64,000 bases of DNA from Medicago truncatula (lineage: Eukaryota > Streptophyta > Magnoliopsida > Fabales > Fabaceae), in the NCBI RefSeq assembly GCF_003473485.1, contig NC_053042.1, positions 50,555,762 to 50,619,761 on the forward strand. The letters are read 5' to 3'. Made by a program: the position numbers and the translations under genes. The notes below the pieces were generated by a model. It made no database searches. It saw only the letters and a list, made by a program, of their open reading frames with translations, and had not been told where the DNA came from. The stretch's first letter is position 1. Every line of letters starts with the position of its first letter. Shown piece after piece: positions 48,227-60,241 of the stretch.

Positions 48227-49040
48227 TGTATTTTGTGCTTCCTTAGGTTTTGGCCTAGTTCCTCTAAGTTTTATTTCTTTTTCTTTTTGCAAGAATCACA
48301 ATAATAGCAAACATGCAATTTTTGATTCATTGATAAGTTCAACCAACGCGTTCTTAATTAGTAAATAAGCAAACCCATGCAGAGTTATTCAAAATCCATT
48401 CAAGCAATTCAATTTTCTGCATGATTATTTTGACGGTTTTCATTACAAACACTATACTATAATAATAATTAATTATATTTCAAAAGTCAACCCAAATTTG
48501 GCCAAATAAAAAGCCGTACAATACAACCCTCTTCACATATCATTTTACGATACAAACAGGTATACCACGAGCAACTATGACCATACAAATAACAAATTGA
48601 CTTTTAGGAGGTTTGAGTGAAAATAAAAAAAGTGGAAACAGGAGTAGATAGTATAAGATGGATATTTACATTTTTAAATCAATTACATCCTTAATGTAAG
48701 ATGATGAATGCATTTTTGTTTAATTTAAATGCAACCTCATCCATGAATGTCTTCACTAAAAAGAAACTATCGCCTGCAAAAGATCAATGACAAAATATTT
48801 AAGCAAAATCAACAGACTCCTCAATAAATTAAAAAAAAAAAAAAAAATCAAAAATTAAATAAAACAGAATTGGTCTTACTTATTGCAAGTGCAGAGGAGC
48901 CAATACCATTATCCATTTAATAGAAGTATGCGTATTATTAAGACTTGGTCTTTTGACTTTAGAACTAGAGAGCCTATATTATTTATTATTATTGAACAAA
49001 TCATGGAGTTTGACAATATCATATTAATTTTTAGTGTTTA
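48227..49040. other. Upstream region of P450 gene 2
   Basis: No gene or repeat edge identified. Includes a ~20-base A run near 48830. Confidence 0.4.
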
Positions 49041-49050
49041 ACAAATCATG

Positions 49051-49058
49051 TATAAATA
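49051..49058 (+). promoter_or_regulatory. TATA box of CYP76-like gene 2
   Basis: TATAAATA 129 bases before the ATG at 49180. It implies a start site near 49080 and a ~100-base 5' UTR. Confidence 0.65.
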
Positions 49059-49179
49059 GAGCTTCTTAGTAACATTAACATGCATCAAACCAGCATTTCC
49101 TCTCTTGTACTCAATTTCTCTCATTATTTATCAACTATTCACACACACATTACATTCATTCATCTCACAAATTATAACA

Positions 49180-50813
49180 ATGGACTTTCCAAACTCTATG
49201 TTCCTCATTGTCTTAACATGTGTCACCATCATTGTTTTTCTTCGTTCATTCTTTGCAAGGATCACAAAACCAAACTATAAGCTTCCACCAGGACCTTCCC
49301 CTCTTCCAATCATAGGGAACCTCCTTGAATTAGGAGAAAAACCTCACAAATCCTTAGCCAATCTTACAAAGATTCATGGTTCTATAATAAGTCTCAAGTT
49401 TGGCCGAATAACCACTGTCGTCGTCTCCTCAGCCAACATGGCAAAGGAGGTGCTTCTGACCAATGACCAGTTCTTGTCTAATAGAACCATTCCACAATCT
49501 GTGTCGGTTCTCAACCACGAGCATTATAGTCTTGCTTTCATACCAGTTGCACCTCTTTGGAAGGAATTGAGAAAAATATGCAACACTCAATTATTTTCTC
49601 ACAAGACTCTTGATGCTAGTCAAGATGTTAGACGCAAGAAAATGCAACAGCTTCTCAATGATATCAATCAAAGCAGTCAAATCGGTGAAGCAATAGATAT
49701 CGGAACAGCAGTTTTCAAGACCACCATAAATCTGTTGTCAAACACAATTTTCTCTGTGGATTTGATTCAGTCTAATGGTGAAGCAGGAGAGTTCAAGGAC
49801 TTGGTGACTAATATTACAAAACTCGTTGGCTCGCCAAATGTGGCAGATTTTTTTCCTATATTGAAGATGCTTGACCCACAAGGCGTAAAAAGAAAACAAG
49901 CAAAGAATGTAAGGAAAGTGTTAGATATCTTTGAAGACTTGGTTAACCAACGTTTGAAGGTGAGGGAAGCCAACGGTGTAGACACCAACAAAGACATGTT
50001 AGATGCCATGCTCAACATTTCCAAAGATAACGAGTTTATGGACAAAAACATGATCCAACATCTATCACATGTACGTATATATTCTCTTCGTCTTTCCTAG
50101 TTTTATTTAATTCTTTCAAATTAACTATGATCAAGCTATATATATATATATATATATAATCATAAATGCTGACTTAAATTAATGTGAATTATGTTTCATA
50201 GGATCTATTTGTTGCGGGAACAGATACAACAGCATCCACCCTCGAATGGGCGATGACAGAGCTTATCCGCAACCCAGAAGCTATGTTGAAGGCCAAAAAA
50301 GAGTTAGGGAAAATGATTGGTTGTAGTGTCCCACTTGAGGAGTCAGATATTTCAAAGCTCCCATACTTACAGGCAATAATAAAAGAGACACTTCGATTGC
50401 ACCCGCCAGTGCCACTTTTACTACCACGGAAAGCTGAGAGGAATGTTGACATAGGTGGCTACACTATCCCGAAGGATGCACAGGTGATGGTTAATGTGTG
50501 GACTATTGGGAGAGATCCCACTATTTGGTTGAATCCAACTTTGTTCTCCCCAGAAAGGTTCTTGGGATCAGACATTGATGTCAAAGGCCGGAATTTTGAG
50601 CTTGTACCATTTGGTGCTGGACGACGAATATGCCCTGGCTTACAATTGGCTAATAGGATGCTGCTGTTAATGTTGGGGTCGTTAGTCAACTCGTTTGATT
50701 GGAAGCTTGAAGGTGACATGAAACCAGAAGATATGGACATGAATGATAAATTCGGCATTACCTTGCAAAAGGCACAACCCCTTCGAGTTGTTCCTGTCCG
50801 AATAAGCAAATAA
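49180..50813 (+). CDS. Cytochrome P450, CYP76-type (gene 2)
   Basis: Exon 1 49180-50070, intron 50071-50201, exon 2 50202-50813; 500 aa. The ATG at 49180 starts [15 protein letters not shown], the membrane anchor; the frame is open upstream but without an ATG. Same landmarks as gene 1: [16 protein letters not shown] in the I-helix, KETLR (E359/R362), PERF and haem loop [11 protein letters not shown] with Cys441. Differences from gene 1 cluster in substrate-contact regions (for example [20 protein letters not shown] and [11 protein letters not shown] versus [11 protein letters not shown]). Both genes look intact and could have different substrates. The pair is ~5.2 kb apart in the same direction, a tandem duplication with divergent promoters and intervening repeats. 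Confidence 0.92.
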
Positions 50814-51973
50814 AGTGTCATTCTTTTGCATGTCTAATACATTAGATAGTCCTTTTTCTTTTTCCTCTCAAGATTTATTAAATTGTTTATCACTTAATTT
50901 CCTTGTTTTCAATGAGGTGTAATAATTGAGTCAAAATAATTGTATTCATGTGACAAATGTTACCGCTATAAACTTCTTCATACAGTACAACATTGTCGAT
51001 AAACATAAATAAAAGTTATATTCGTTATCAGTAAAAAAATGTTATTGTAATCATGCATGATAAGGAATCCTGTTGTAATATTTAAAATTAAGAAGTCCTT
51101 TCCATATATTTAGTTTTTGCAGATAAAGTATCTTAATTTTTCACTGAAAAGAAAACAATTTCTTGAATTTAACCATCAATATTTAAATTCTTGTAGTCAA
51201 GATTAAATTTGTCCTTAGTTTTGTACAACATTCTTTCTGTTGGTCCGTCTCTGTCAGCAATAATTCAGTCCTGTCTTGCTCAGCTGGTTTATTTTACTGG
51301 TGTCATGTTTTTGACAGAAGATTTAGGTAGTTAGTTTACTTTCACTTTTACCTTAGTGTGGTTTTACTTCAACTTCTCGCACATGTTTAGTACTTAGTAA
51401 TGTCTTGATCTTCAGGGGTTTTTTTGAATTTTTTGGAATCCAATATCAGAAAATTATTTTATATCCCAATTAATATGAAATTAGAGTTTAATAGAAGACT
51501 AAGAGGCTAAACTCTTAATTTTTTTCTAAGAGTCGAGCGGCGAAGATCACACACTCTAAATGTTGAGAAGTGGCGAATTGCAGGTCCGGACCCGCGCCCC
51601 AGAATATCAAATCACTATGTAGTCTTTTATCATTTGAGTTGTAATTACAGGACAATAGGATGATACTTCTATGACATATAATGAAAGTCCAACTCTCACT
51701 TTACAGATAAATTTGAGCTATGTAAATGACGATGAAAATAAAATAAAATTTAGTTTTATAGAAAAGGCTTCTCAGTCAACGAAATTATTCTTATCAGTAC
51801 TCTTCTAAATGTTGAATACAGAATAGGTTCAGGAGTCTTCTGCAAAAGTAACAGTTTTTTTTTTTTTTTTTTTTTTTCTTTTGAAGTAATTTGTAATTCA
51901 GAAACGCAACCTGGCTTTGCCAGTGAAAATCCATCTATCAATACCGATGTAGATTTCGGCCTTCAACCGGAAT
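50814..51973. other. Intergenic between P450 gene 2 and cysteine synthase
   Basis: Convergent gene ends. No gene seen. A T/C-rich run lies at about 51855-51880. GC-rich GGTCCGGACCCGCGCCCC near 51580 is unlike its surroundings but unassigned. Confidence 0.4.
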
Positions 51974-54455
51974 TCATGGTTCAAAAGTCAGGCTTTCAGC
52001 CTCCCGTCTCACCGATTCAAACAGCACAGAGGATAGGTACCTCTCACCAAAGCTAGGGAAAACAACCTGCACCATATCAAAATGAAAATTGTCAATGATG
52101 TAAACCCTTTTTTTTCCTATAACATACCAACTGTGCCAGATATTCAAAATATTTTTATCAAAATTTTTATGGATTCAATCAACTTACAACAATAAGCTTT
52201 CCAGCATTTTCTGGTCTTTTTGCTATCTTAATGGCAGCTGCCGCAGCAGCTCCAGATGATATTCCAACCTAAAACAATATTCAGAATAGAGGCTCAACAA
52301 ATTGATATTTTCTGGTCTTTTTGCCATCTTACGAGTCATGAAAGAGAAACTATTTAGAGCTTACAAATAGGCCTTCTTTAAGGGCTAGAAGCTTTACAGT
52401 TTCTATTGCTTCATCACTTGATATCTGTCAAATCACACAATAAGGTTTAACAAATTATAAATTGTCAGTCTCACAAATGTCCAAAAAAATTGCAAAATAA
52501 TGACACCATCATCATCCTTCTAAAAATTATATTCACATGATAAATAAGTTTGTATTGTGGTGCAGTGCGTAAGTTTGTATTTAAGAAGTCCATAATTGGC
52601 TTTTTGTGCATTTGCCAGCAGTAAAAACTAAAGCAGCACCCCGGGAACTTACTTGAATTACTTCGTCGACAAGACTAACATCCAACAAGACTAACAACCA
52701 ACACCCCGGGTTTTAGTGCACCATTATAATTATTAAAAAAACCTTAAAACTTACTTGAATTACTTCGTCGACAAGACTAACGTCCAATACCCCGGGAACA
52801 AAGCCAGCACCAATCCCTTGAATCTTGTGTGGACCTAGACGTTTATCATGGCAATTTGCACATCAGCAACAGCTTCGAAAGTAAGTTCTTATTTCAACTC
52901 TAAGGAACAAAACAGTGTTATAACTAACCAGGCTTTCCTCCGGACAGTACAGGACTTTCGACTGGCTCCACCCCATACAGCTGCATAATATAAAAATTGA
53001 AACAAAACGATAAATTAGGAGGAAAGAGGAGAGGATAACTACAGCTATAAATCAGAACCAAATCTTGCACTTATTCATCTTAGTGTTAAAAATTAAAGAT
53101 AACCTTGATATTGGAATTCTGCTCTTTAAGATATTTCCCAACACCTGTTATGGTACCACCAGTACCTATACCACTGACAAATGCATCAACTTTCCCTCCT
53201 GTGCCTTTCCATATCTCTGGACCAGTGGTTTCATAATGCACCTGTAAATACAACGATAATAACAAATGTGTCATCCAAAGTTGTCGACTATTAACTGCCA
53301 AAGTTTTAGAACAAATGAGTAGATAGATACCTTTGGATTGGCGGGGTTTTCAAATTGCTGAAGGATATAGGCATTTGGAGTCTCGGTTAATATCTCTTCA
53401 GCTTTCTGAACTGCCCCTTTCATTCCCTTTGCAGGATCTGTCAGAACCAACTCAGCTCCAAAAGATAGAAGAATGGTTCTTCTTTCAAGACTCATCGAAG
53501 CAGGCATTGTAATGATAAGCTTGTAGCCTTTGGCTGCTGCCAAGAAGGCCAATCCGATGCCCGTATTGCCACTTGTTGGCTCAATGAGGACACTCTTCAA
53601 TAGTCCGCATGCAACAACATAAATACCAGTGGTCAGTTTTGTTAAATAACGGCTATTGCTTAGCGGAATTTGAACAAAGTGCTATTGTTCCGCGATGCGC
53701 TATTTAGTACAAAATATTGTGAAATAGTGGCGCTATAACACTGTTGCATAGCGGAATTTGAACAAACCGCTATTTTCCGTGGTAACACTGCCAGTGATAA
53801 TGAACTAAGATACACCAAATTAGTACTAGTAAGTCTTTCTCTCACCTATCATATTTCCTAGTATTCAACATAATAGTTGTAGCAGAAACTAAATTAAAGA
53901 TGTATAATTCATCTGGAATTTAAACAACTGCTAATTTGTTGGAAGCATCACTTTCAATGACCAATCCTACGAATTTTCATTTTAATCTTTAACAAGTACC
54001 AACCTGGCCAGGCGTAATTAGTCCCTTCTCCTCTGCATCAGCAATCATACTATAGCCAATCCTACATTTATAACATACATTGCAAAGGCGAAAAAAGTCA
54101 CAAGCCAATTCAAAAGAATGTTGCTCACAAAAGCAAGAACCAAAACTCAAATAATATATGAGTACTATTGGAAGAAACCTAAATGATTACCTGTCTTTCA
54201 CACTAGAGCATGGTTCCATTAATTCCAGTTTGGCAGCAACCCGAGCAACAGAACCATCCGCGATTTTATTCAGATATACTAATGGGGTATTCCCGATCAA
54301 CTATACATAATAAACAACATATATTAGTATGTAATCCACAATAAGAAACATTTAATTGGAAAGAAAACACATTAAAATATCACACAGAATGTCATCAAAA
54401 TACACAAACTCACTTCTGTAACATCTTTGGCAATTCCAGACCTTTCAACTGCCAT
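51974..54455 (-). CDS. OASTL: Cytosolic cysteine synthase, O-acetylserine (thiol)lyase
   Basis: Ten exons on minus: 54455-54414, 54300-54191, 54061-54004, 53594-53331, 53241-53104, 52980-52929, 52834-52755, 52424-52365, 52268-52188 and 52066-51974 (978 bp, 325 aa, all GT/AG). It makes cysteine from O-acetylserine and sulfide with PLP. The Schiff-base lysine is K49 in CSSVKDR. TSGNTG (77-82), GTGGT (184-188) and GISSGAA (270-276) form the cofactor site. [14 protein letters not shown] (220-233) lies in the region contacting serine acetyltransferase. Start [20 protein letters not shown] has no transit peptide and 325 aa is the usual cytosolic length. The intron after exon 3 carries a MITE. The intron after exon 7 contains a copy of the end of exon 7 with its splice donor. 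Confidence 0.95.
52648..52700 (-). repeat. Partial duplication of exon 7 end plus splice donor inside intron
   Basis: CTTACTTGAATTACTTCGTC followed by GACAAGACTAAC matches 52750-52782, which is the last ~28 coding bases of exon 7 and its GTAAGT donor. CCCGGG is also echoed nearby. The copy lies downstream of the real donor in transcript sense. Confidence 0.85.
53631..53795 (+). repeat. Small MITE in cysteine synthase intron (family member 2)
   Basis: Carries GCGGAATTTGAACAAA twice (about 53666 and 53752) and CGCTATT/AATAGC-type inverted pieces. Related to the minus strand of 1745-1870. It lies wholly inside the intron 53595-54003. Confidence 0.6.
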
Positions 54456-55305
54456 GGTTTCAGCTCACTACAACACTTGAAAACAAAGACATACTATAAA
54501 CATAACATCCAAATGTGCCTTAATCCAATTGGATACGAGAAAATCCTTCATATTAAAACAAAAATAAAATCTTATGATTACATTTAATTGGTAGTAATAA
54601 TTAATCAAAATTTCAGAAAAAAGAAAATCAATGCAATTCCATGATGCATGTGTTTACACAACACAAAAAAAGGACAAGACAATGTTACATTGATAAATTA
54701 GAATTATTCAGTGGTGGTATGATGAAGATAAACCCTGGTTTAGAAATCTGATTAGAAATTAAACATAATTAATCATTTGTAAAAATATTTCAGAGAATTA
54801 AGGGAGTGTTGTTATGTGTCACCTTATGAAAAATAATGACAATAGCTTAGGACTCTAATAAAATGTAACAACAAATTGGGGGTATATATAATGTGACGTT
54901 TTATTTTTTTTGACTCATATAATGTGACATGTGACTTGTAAGTTTTGGAAGTTTTGATAAATGAGTAGATTATGAACATAGCCTGGTTTTCGTCTTGATA
55001 AGTTTCAAAGATATCTCATTAACTATCTTAGCAAAACATGGGTGGCTCTGATGCATGCAATTGGAATATTCAAATCTGATCATGATTTTTGAACGATGAT
55101 GATTTTATGCTATGTTTGACACACAATTTAGAACAAAAGAGAAGACATTGTGTTAATGTACTTGGACATCATCAATACCGTATTGTTTTTTCTTAAAAAA
55201 ATAAAATAAAAAATCTTTCATTAGTTCCTCATATTTGGGTGTGTCGAATCCAGGTTCGAACATTTATTTGATGAATAAGTCATATTTTACTACTATTAAA
55301 ATTAA
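54456..55305. other. Upstream region of cysteine synthase
   Basis: No other gene visible. The 5' UTR and promoter (minus strand) should lie here. No clear TATA box chosen. Confidence 0.4.
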
Positions 55306-55805
55306 GGGTTAAATATGTTTTTGGTCCCTATAAATATACCAATTTTTCGTTTTAGTCTCTCTAAAGTTTTCCTTCAACTTTTAGTCCTTATAAAATTCTC
55401 AATCACTACTTTTGGTCCCTATTTTAAAGTAAATTATTGAATTTTTTAATGAAATTGTGCAGAAATTTATGAAATATTGTAAAAATCACTCCAAAAAAAA
55501 ATTAGAATTTTTTAACAAAACATGAATTAAATATGAATATTTTACAGCCAAAAATATAAAAATTCATATTTAATTCATGTTTTGGTAAAAAATTCTATTT
55601 TTTTTTTGGAGAGATCCTTATAATATTATACATTTTTCTGAAAAATTTTATTTAAAAATATGAATTCTACATATGAGTTTACTTTAAACGAGGGACCAAA
55701 AGTAAAGATTGAAAATTTTATAGGGACTAAAAGTTGAAGGAAAATTTTAGAGGGACTAAAACGAAAAGTTGGTATATTTATAGGGACCAAAAATATATTT
55801 AACCC
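55306..55805. mobile_element. GGGTTAAATATG Mutator-type MITE, copy B
   Basis: 500 bp, long inverted arms, perfect 9-bp duplication TAAAATTAA at 55297-55305 and 55806-55814. Confidence 0.92.
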
Positions 55806-55814
55806 TAAAATTAA

Positions 55815-57998
55815 TAGAAAAATATTATTTGTCCACGTGCCTCAATTCAAGTGGAAAAATGCATAAATTACTAGATCGGACGTCGTGATGGGGTTCAAGC
55901 ACCATCTTTTATGTTAGACCTCAATCCTACTTGTGGTTTTATGGAGAAGCATTTAAAGAAGTAAGTTTTAAGAGAAACACTATAAAATTGGCCACTATCT
56001 TATGCGAGATTCAAACAAATTCTCACCATAATAAATGGTCATTACCTTTCTCACCCTATGAATTTCTTGTGGATCCTATTCGAATTCTAAAATCTGAAAT
56101 GTTTCAATATGTTTTTGAAGGTCTTTATAGATTGTTTATGTTGTTCGGATTCTATAATCCGAACTGTATAGGGCGCGTGAGAAAGTTATAGGATAAAAAA
56201 ATAAGTGGTCATTACAAAGTCAACTGCTATTCATTTGAACACTTACTGTGGTTGACCAAACCAAGTCCAACTATCGTCCTAGCTACATTTTATGATTAGT
56301 CGATAATCAAGATGCAGTCTTAGAATCAAATTCGGCCCCTGTGTGTTTTACCATGTCATGGATTCATGAATCATGATCTCTATGTTATTGGTTTCATCAA
56401 TAATGGGGACATGGTTCAGGTTGGTTGAACTTTAGTCAACATTGATTCGGGAAGACAAATCTTGATCGAGTGTATCTCAGATTCTCAGTCGATCTATGAC
56501 CCTGAGCTTGCATAAGATCAGATGTAGGATCATAGTATCTTGTATATTCCAGTATGCTTTTTTTATATTTTATTGTTTGGTTGAGAATGTGGGGTGGTCC
56601 AGCCATGATACCACGCCATCAAAGGCATTGGATTCTAGTTTGGCTGCAATCTTGGAGGGTTCTTTGTAAGTAGCTATGTTGATCTAAGTGAACAAATGTG
56701 TTGTAGGATTATCTCAGAGAATGATCTACTTACTAATCTAATCATTTTGGTATTGAATGTGACCTCCCTTTTGTATTCGTGTTGATTTGATAAAAATCGA
56801 GTCTTCAATCTATAGAGATTCGCCACCTTCACATTAACTAATGCCTATGAAGCACGAACACTCCTCGGATTAGGCGTGTTCCGGTGTCGGACACGCGAAA
56901 CTTGTAATTACACTTAATTATGTTATTTTTTTCAAATAATTAGTTGTATCCGTGGTTCATAAACTAACGCCATTATCAATGACTTATTTGGGAAAATAAA
57001 TCTGAACTGTGAAGCTTCTGCTCCTGTCTCTGTCATTTTCTTGGATTGTAAATTACGATATAAAACATCATTGCCAAATGCACGCTGACAAGAATTACCC
57101 CTATACCAACAACCTTAGAAGTTACGTCAAATGAAATATGCCAAGACCTCAAACTAGGAATTTCCCTCCACGTGAACAGAGGCTTTTGATATCAATCTAT
57201 CTACAATAATGTAAATGTGCTAAACCCAGTTGTGTGACAAACTTTTTTGTTAACAGGGTAAAATATTAGAGTTGTCGAGGAAGGGTTATTTCATTTATTA
57301 TGAAACTAGATTTACATGTGAGAAAAGATATTCCTGCCCCCTTCGTGGCTTCCCTTCCAAACCTCCCTAAGATTAGTGGGCTCAGTATGCTAAGGGGCGT
57401 ACGCAAATACTTTTTGTAGGGGCACATTTTTTATCACATGCCATCATTTTTATTAAAAGCCATAAACTGAACTTAGCTGGCAATATTCTACCCCCACTGG
57501 GTCATCTTTCGCTTAAATAAAAGAATGCCATAAAAAGAGCATGCAATGAAAGATGACTAACCCTATAAGATTATGATTTTAGGACCAATCGCCAAAGTAA
57601 AATACATTCATCATAGATATTAGATAAGATTATTTCCTTCATAGAGTTTTATAACATAGTAAACAGCTGCCAAGAAACAGATTACCTTTTTCTTTACTTT
57701 TCCCCTTCAGTACGATCCCAGGATAACATATAATGTAAACAGAGTAAAAAAGTAAGTCTTTCTACAACTAAACCGAACAGTGGTAGTAGAGTTTCTGATG
57801 TTTCACGGCCGTCCTAGTTACTTTCCATTAGAAGTACATCTTCTCACCCCCCATGCAGAACAGGAAGTGAGACAGTAGTTATAATTAACACACAGAACTG
57901 CTACCGTTAAACGGTTAGTGATTACAAACAACATTGCGAAAGTAAATGGGATCAAGGTCATCATATCAGTAGTTACCATCTTCCAAGTGTAGTCATTT
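55815..57998. other. Intergenic with one dispersed repeat
   Basis: No supported gene. A GTGTCGGACA-type repeat is at 56868-56965. The 3' UTR of the FRIGIDA-like gene probably occupies the last few hundred bases. Confidence 0.4.
56868..56965. repeat. GTGTCGGACA-type dispersed repeat, copy 2
   Basis: GGCGTGTTCCGGTGTCGGAC, TAATTACACTTAATTATGTT and GTTGTATCCGTGGTTCA parallel the order of blocks at 30095-30235. Confidence 0.5.
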
Positions 57999-60241
57999 CT
58001 ATCGGTAGTAAGCTTGCTGATAAGTAGGTGCCAAAACATTTCCATAGCCACCATATGCAGGATAGCTCATGGGTGGTACTGGGTATGACGCTGCAATAGC
58101 TGGTGCTGGCTCTGGTGAATAAGCATAGGATGGACTTCTGCTTCCATACATGTGGGGTGGGGAAGGATACAGTGGAAGAGCAGCTGGGTATTGCCCGTGT
58201 GATGGAGATCTAACAAATGTAGAAGCGGCAGGGAAAGATGATACATATGCATTGGTCAAACGTCCAGCTTTAGCAGGTGGCATTGGACCTCCATTGCTGT
58301 TGCTTGCTCGTGTTCTTTTATTGGCAGGGACAACAATCTGTTTCCTTTTCTCAGGCTTAACCTTCTCCAGCTGTTCAAGTCGCTTCTTCAGACTCTCGGC
58401 AGGGAATTCAGCCTCAAGGTTGTATTCTTCTATGCATTTAATCACGGCCTTGAGTGCAGACTGCTCCTTTCTTGCAGCTAGATACTGTGAAATTACATTC
58501 AGCATAAAAAAAATCAGTTAAAATAGTAAACCCCATTTGTAATAAGTCAAGAAAATATAACAGAGCATTGTTACCATTGCCGACTTTTTTCTTCCAACTA
58601 ATCAAAACAAGCAACATAAATAGATGAGATAAACCAGAAACCAAATCAGTATTTACAAACTAACAACACATTGTAAATGTAGCCTAAAGGATAATTTTAA
58701 CACTCTATTCCCTTATCTCTAACAAGTCTCAAGTGTAACCTTCCTAAGCTGCATACTCTATACAAGTAAACCAAAGATATAAAATTTCTGGACTCTATCA
58801 TACACACATTCACTAGACAACAGAACACACGATCCTATTTCAAATTCAAGGGTACCAATACCATGCAGCCGAAATATGAAATCGGCAGTGAAATGAAAGC
58901 TATGTTACTCATTCATTGACCACCATAAAGGAGAGCTTAATTTAGCATCCACAACATTTAACATATTTGATCAATTATAGTTTGTATAGTAAATAGTTTA
59001 CTAAATTAAAATGATGAGAAGAATACCCCAGCTCGTCCTGCATTATTAGGATCTTCCAATATTGACGCAGCGACTTTCTTAGCATCCTTCAAGTATGATT
59101 TGAGAAGGGGAACAGGTGGGAACTTATCCACAAGACCCACTTCAAATGTGAAATGAACAGCATCAAGTTGCTGTCCCTTGCTGATCAACTCTTGAATCAT
59201 ATCTGAAAATTCAAACACAAGTATTCACATTCGCATTCAATACACAAGCCCATCAAATAAACAAAGACTAATATAGTAACATGAAGTTTGTTAACAAAAA
59301 CCATGACCATAACAAATAATGAGTAAAAATGTCATGAATTTACCGGCCATTTGATCCGTAAGACCGAGTGAAAGTGCAAGCTTAGGCATATGTTTCCTCC
59401 AAGCAGAAGCAATAACAAGCTTCCGATACAATCCCAAATCATTACTATCAACAATCCCGAAAGTAACAAGATGCTGCAAGAATGTATGAACATCAGGAGT
59501 CTTCACATTCTCAACACCACCACGTTCCTCCAAACTCACCTTCCATTTCTCAGCAACATCCTTTGCAAGTTTCTTCACAGTAGGAGTCACCAACATCCTC
59601 GACTTCAACACAGGGTCCACCATCACTGGAACCAGAGACTCCAACACAAGCACACAAGCCCAACCAAGATCATTTCCACTTTTATCACCTCTCTTATCCA
59701 CAGGAAAAACCTCCGATATAGCTTCAAGCACAAACTTCGCCGGATCTATACATTCCCCTAAAGCCTCCGGCATCTCAGCTCTTAAACCTTCTAACTCCTT
59801 CTTCTTCCCTATCACAAACCCCCAAAACCCTAACGCATCCATCTTCAAACAAAACGACTTCAATTTCAGCATCAAACCTTCACCATTATCAACCTCACCA
59901 TCACCATCTTCAACATCCTCTCGTACACGGGAGAGTGCAGCAAGAGCAGCTTCCGTACGGTTATCGATATCGCGAAGCGCGATCTGAAGCGCGTCGTCGA
60001 GCGTGGATTCACGGTGACGGAGGAGGTTAAGGGATTCATTAGTTTGATTGTCTAAGGAGCGAATTTTGCGGTTTAAGGCTTCAGATTTGTTGAGAAGATC
60101 TTGTTCTAAAGATGAGAAGTGATCAGAGAGTTCTTTCCAAAGGAGGGTGCAAGAAGTCATAAGGGAGGTTTGACGTTGAAAATCATCGAAACTTGGTTGA
60201 GTTAACTCGGTTAACTCACCAGGATCGGGGATTGACCCCAT
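57999..60241 (-). CDS. FRL4A: FRIGIDA-like protein 4 (FRL4A/4B type)
   Basis: Three exons on minus: 60241-59344, 59202-59027 and 58484-57999 (1,560 bp, 519 aa). ATG at 60241 gives MGSIPDPGELTELTQPSFDD, the start typical of FRL4A/4B; the open frame upstream is 5' UTR. An N-terminal coiled coil (~35-75) is followed by the Frigida domain (~130-390: LCLKMDALGFWGFV-like, DPAKFVLEAISEVFPVDKRG, KTPDVHTFLQHLVTFGIVDS, GQQLDAVHFTFEVGLVDKFP, EQSALKAVIKCIEEY). A basic PANKRTRAS segment and a Pro/Tyr/Ser-rich tail close the protein. FRIGIDA-family proteins act in nuclear complexes; FRIGIDA itself raises FLC and delays flowering, whereas FRL4 function is poorly defined. A direct flowering role is therefore not claimed. 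Confidence 0.94.
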
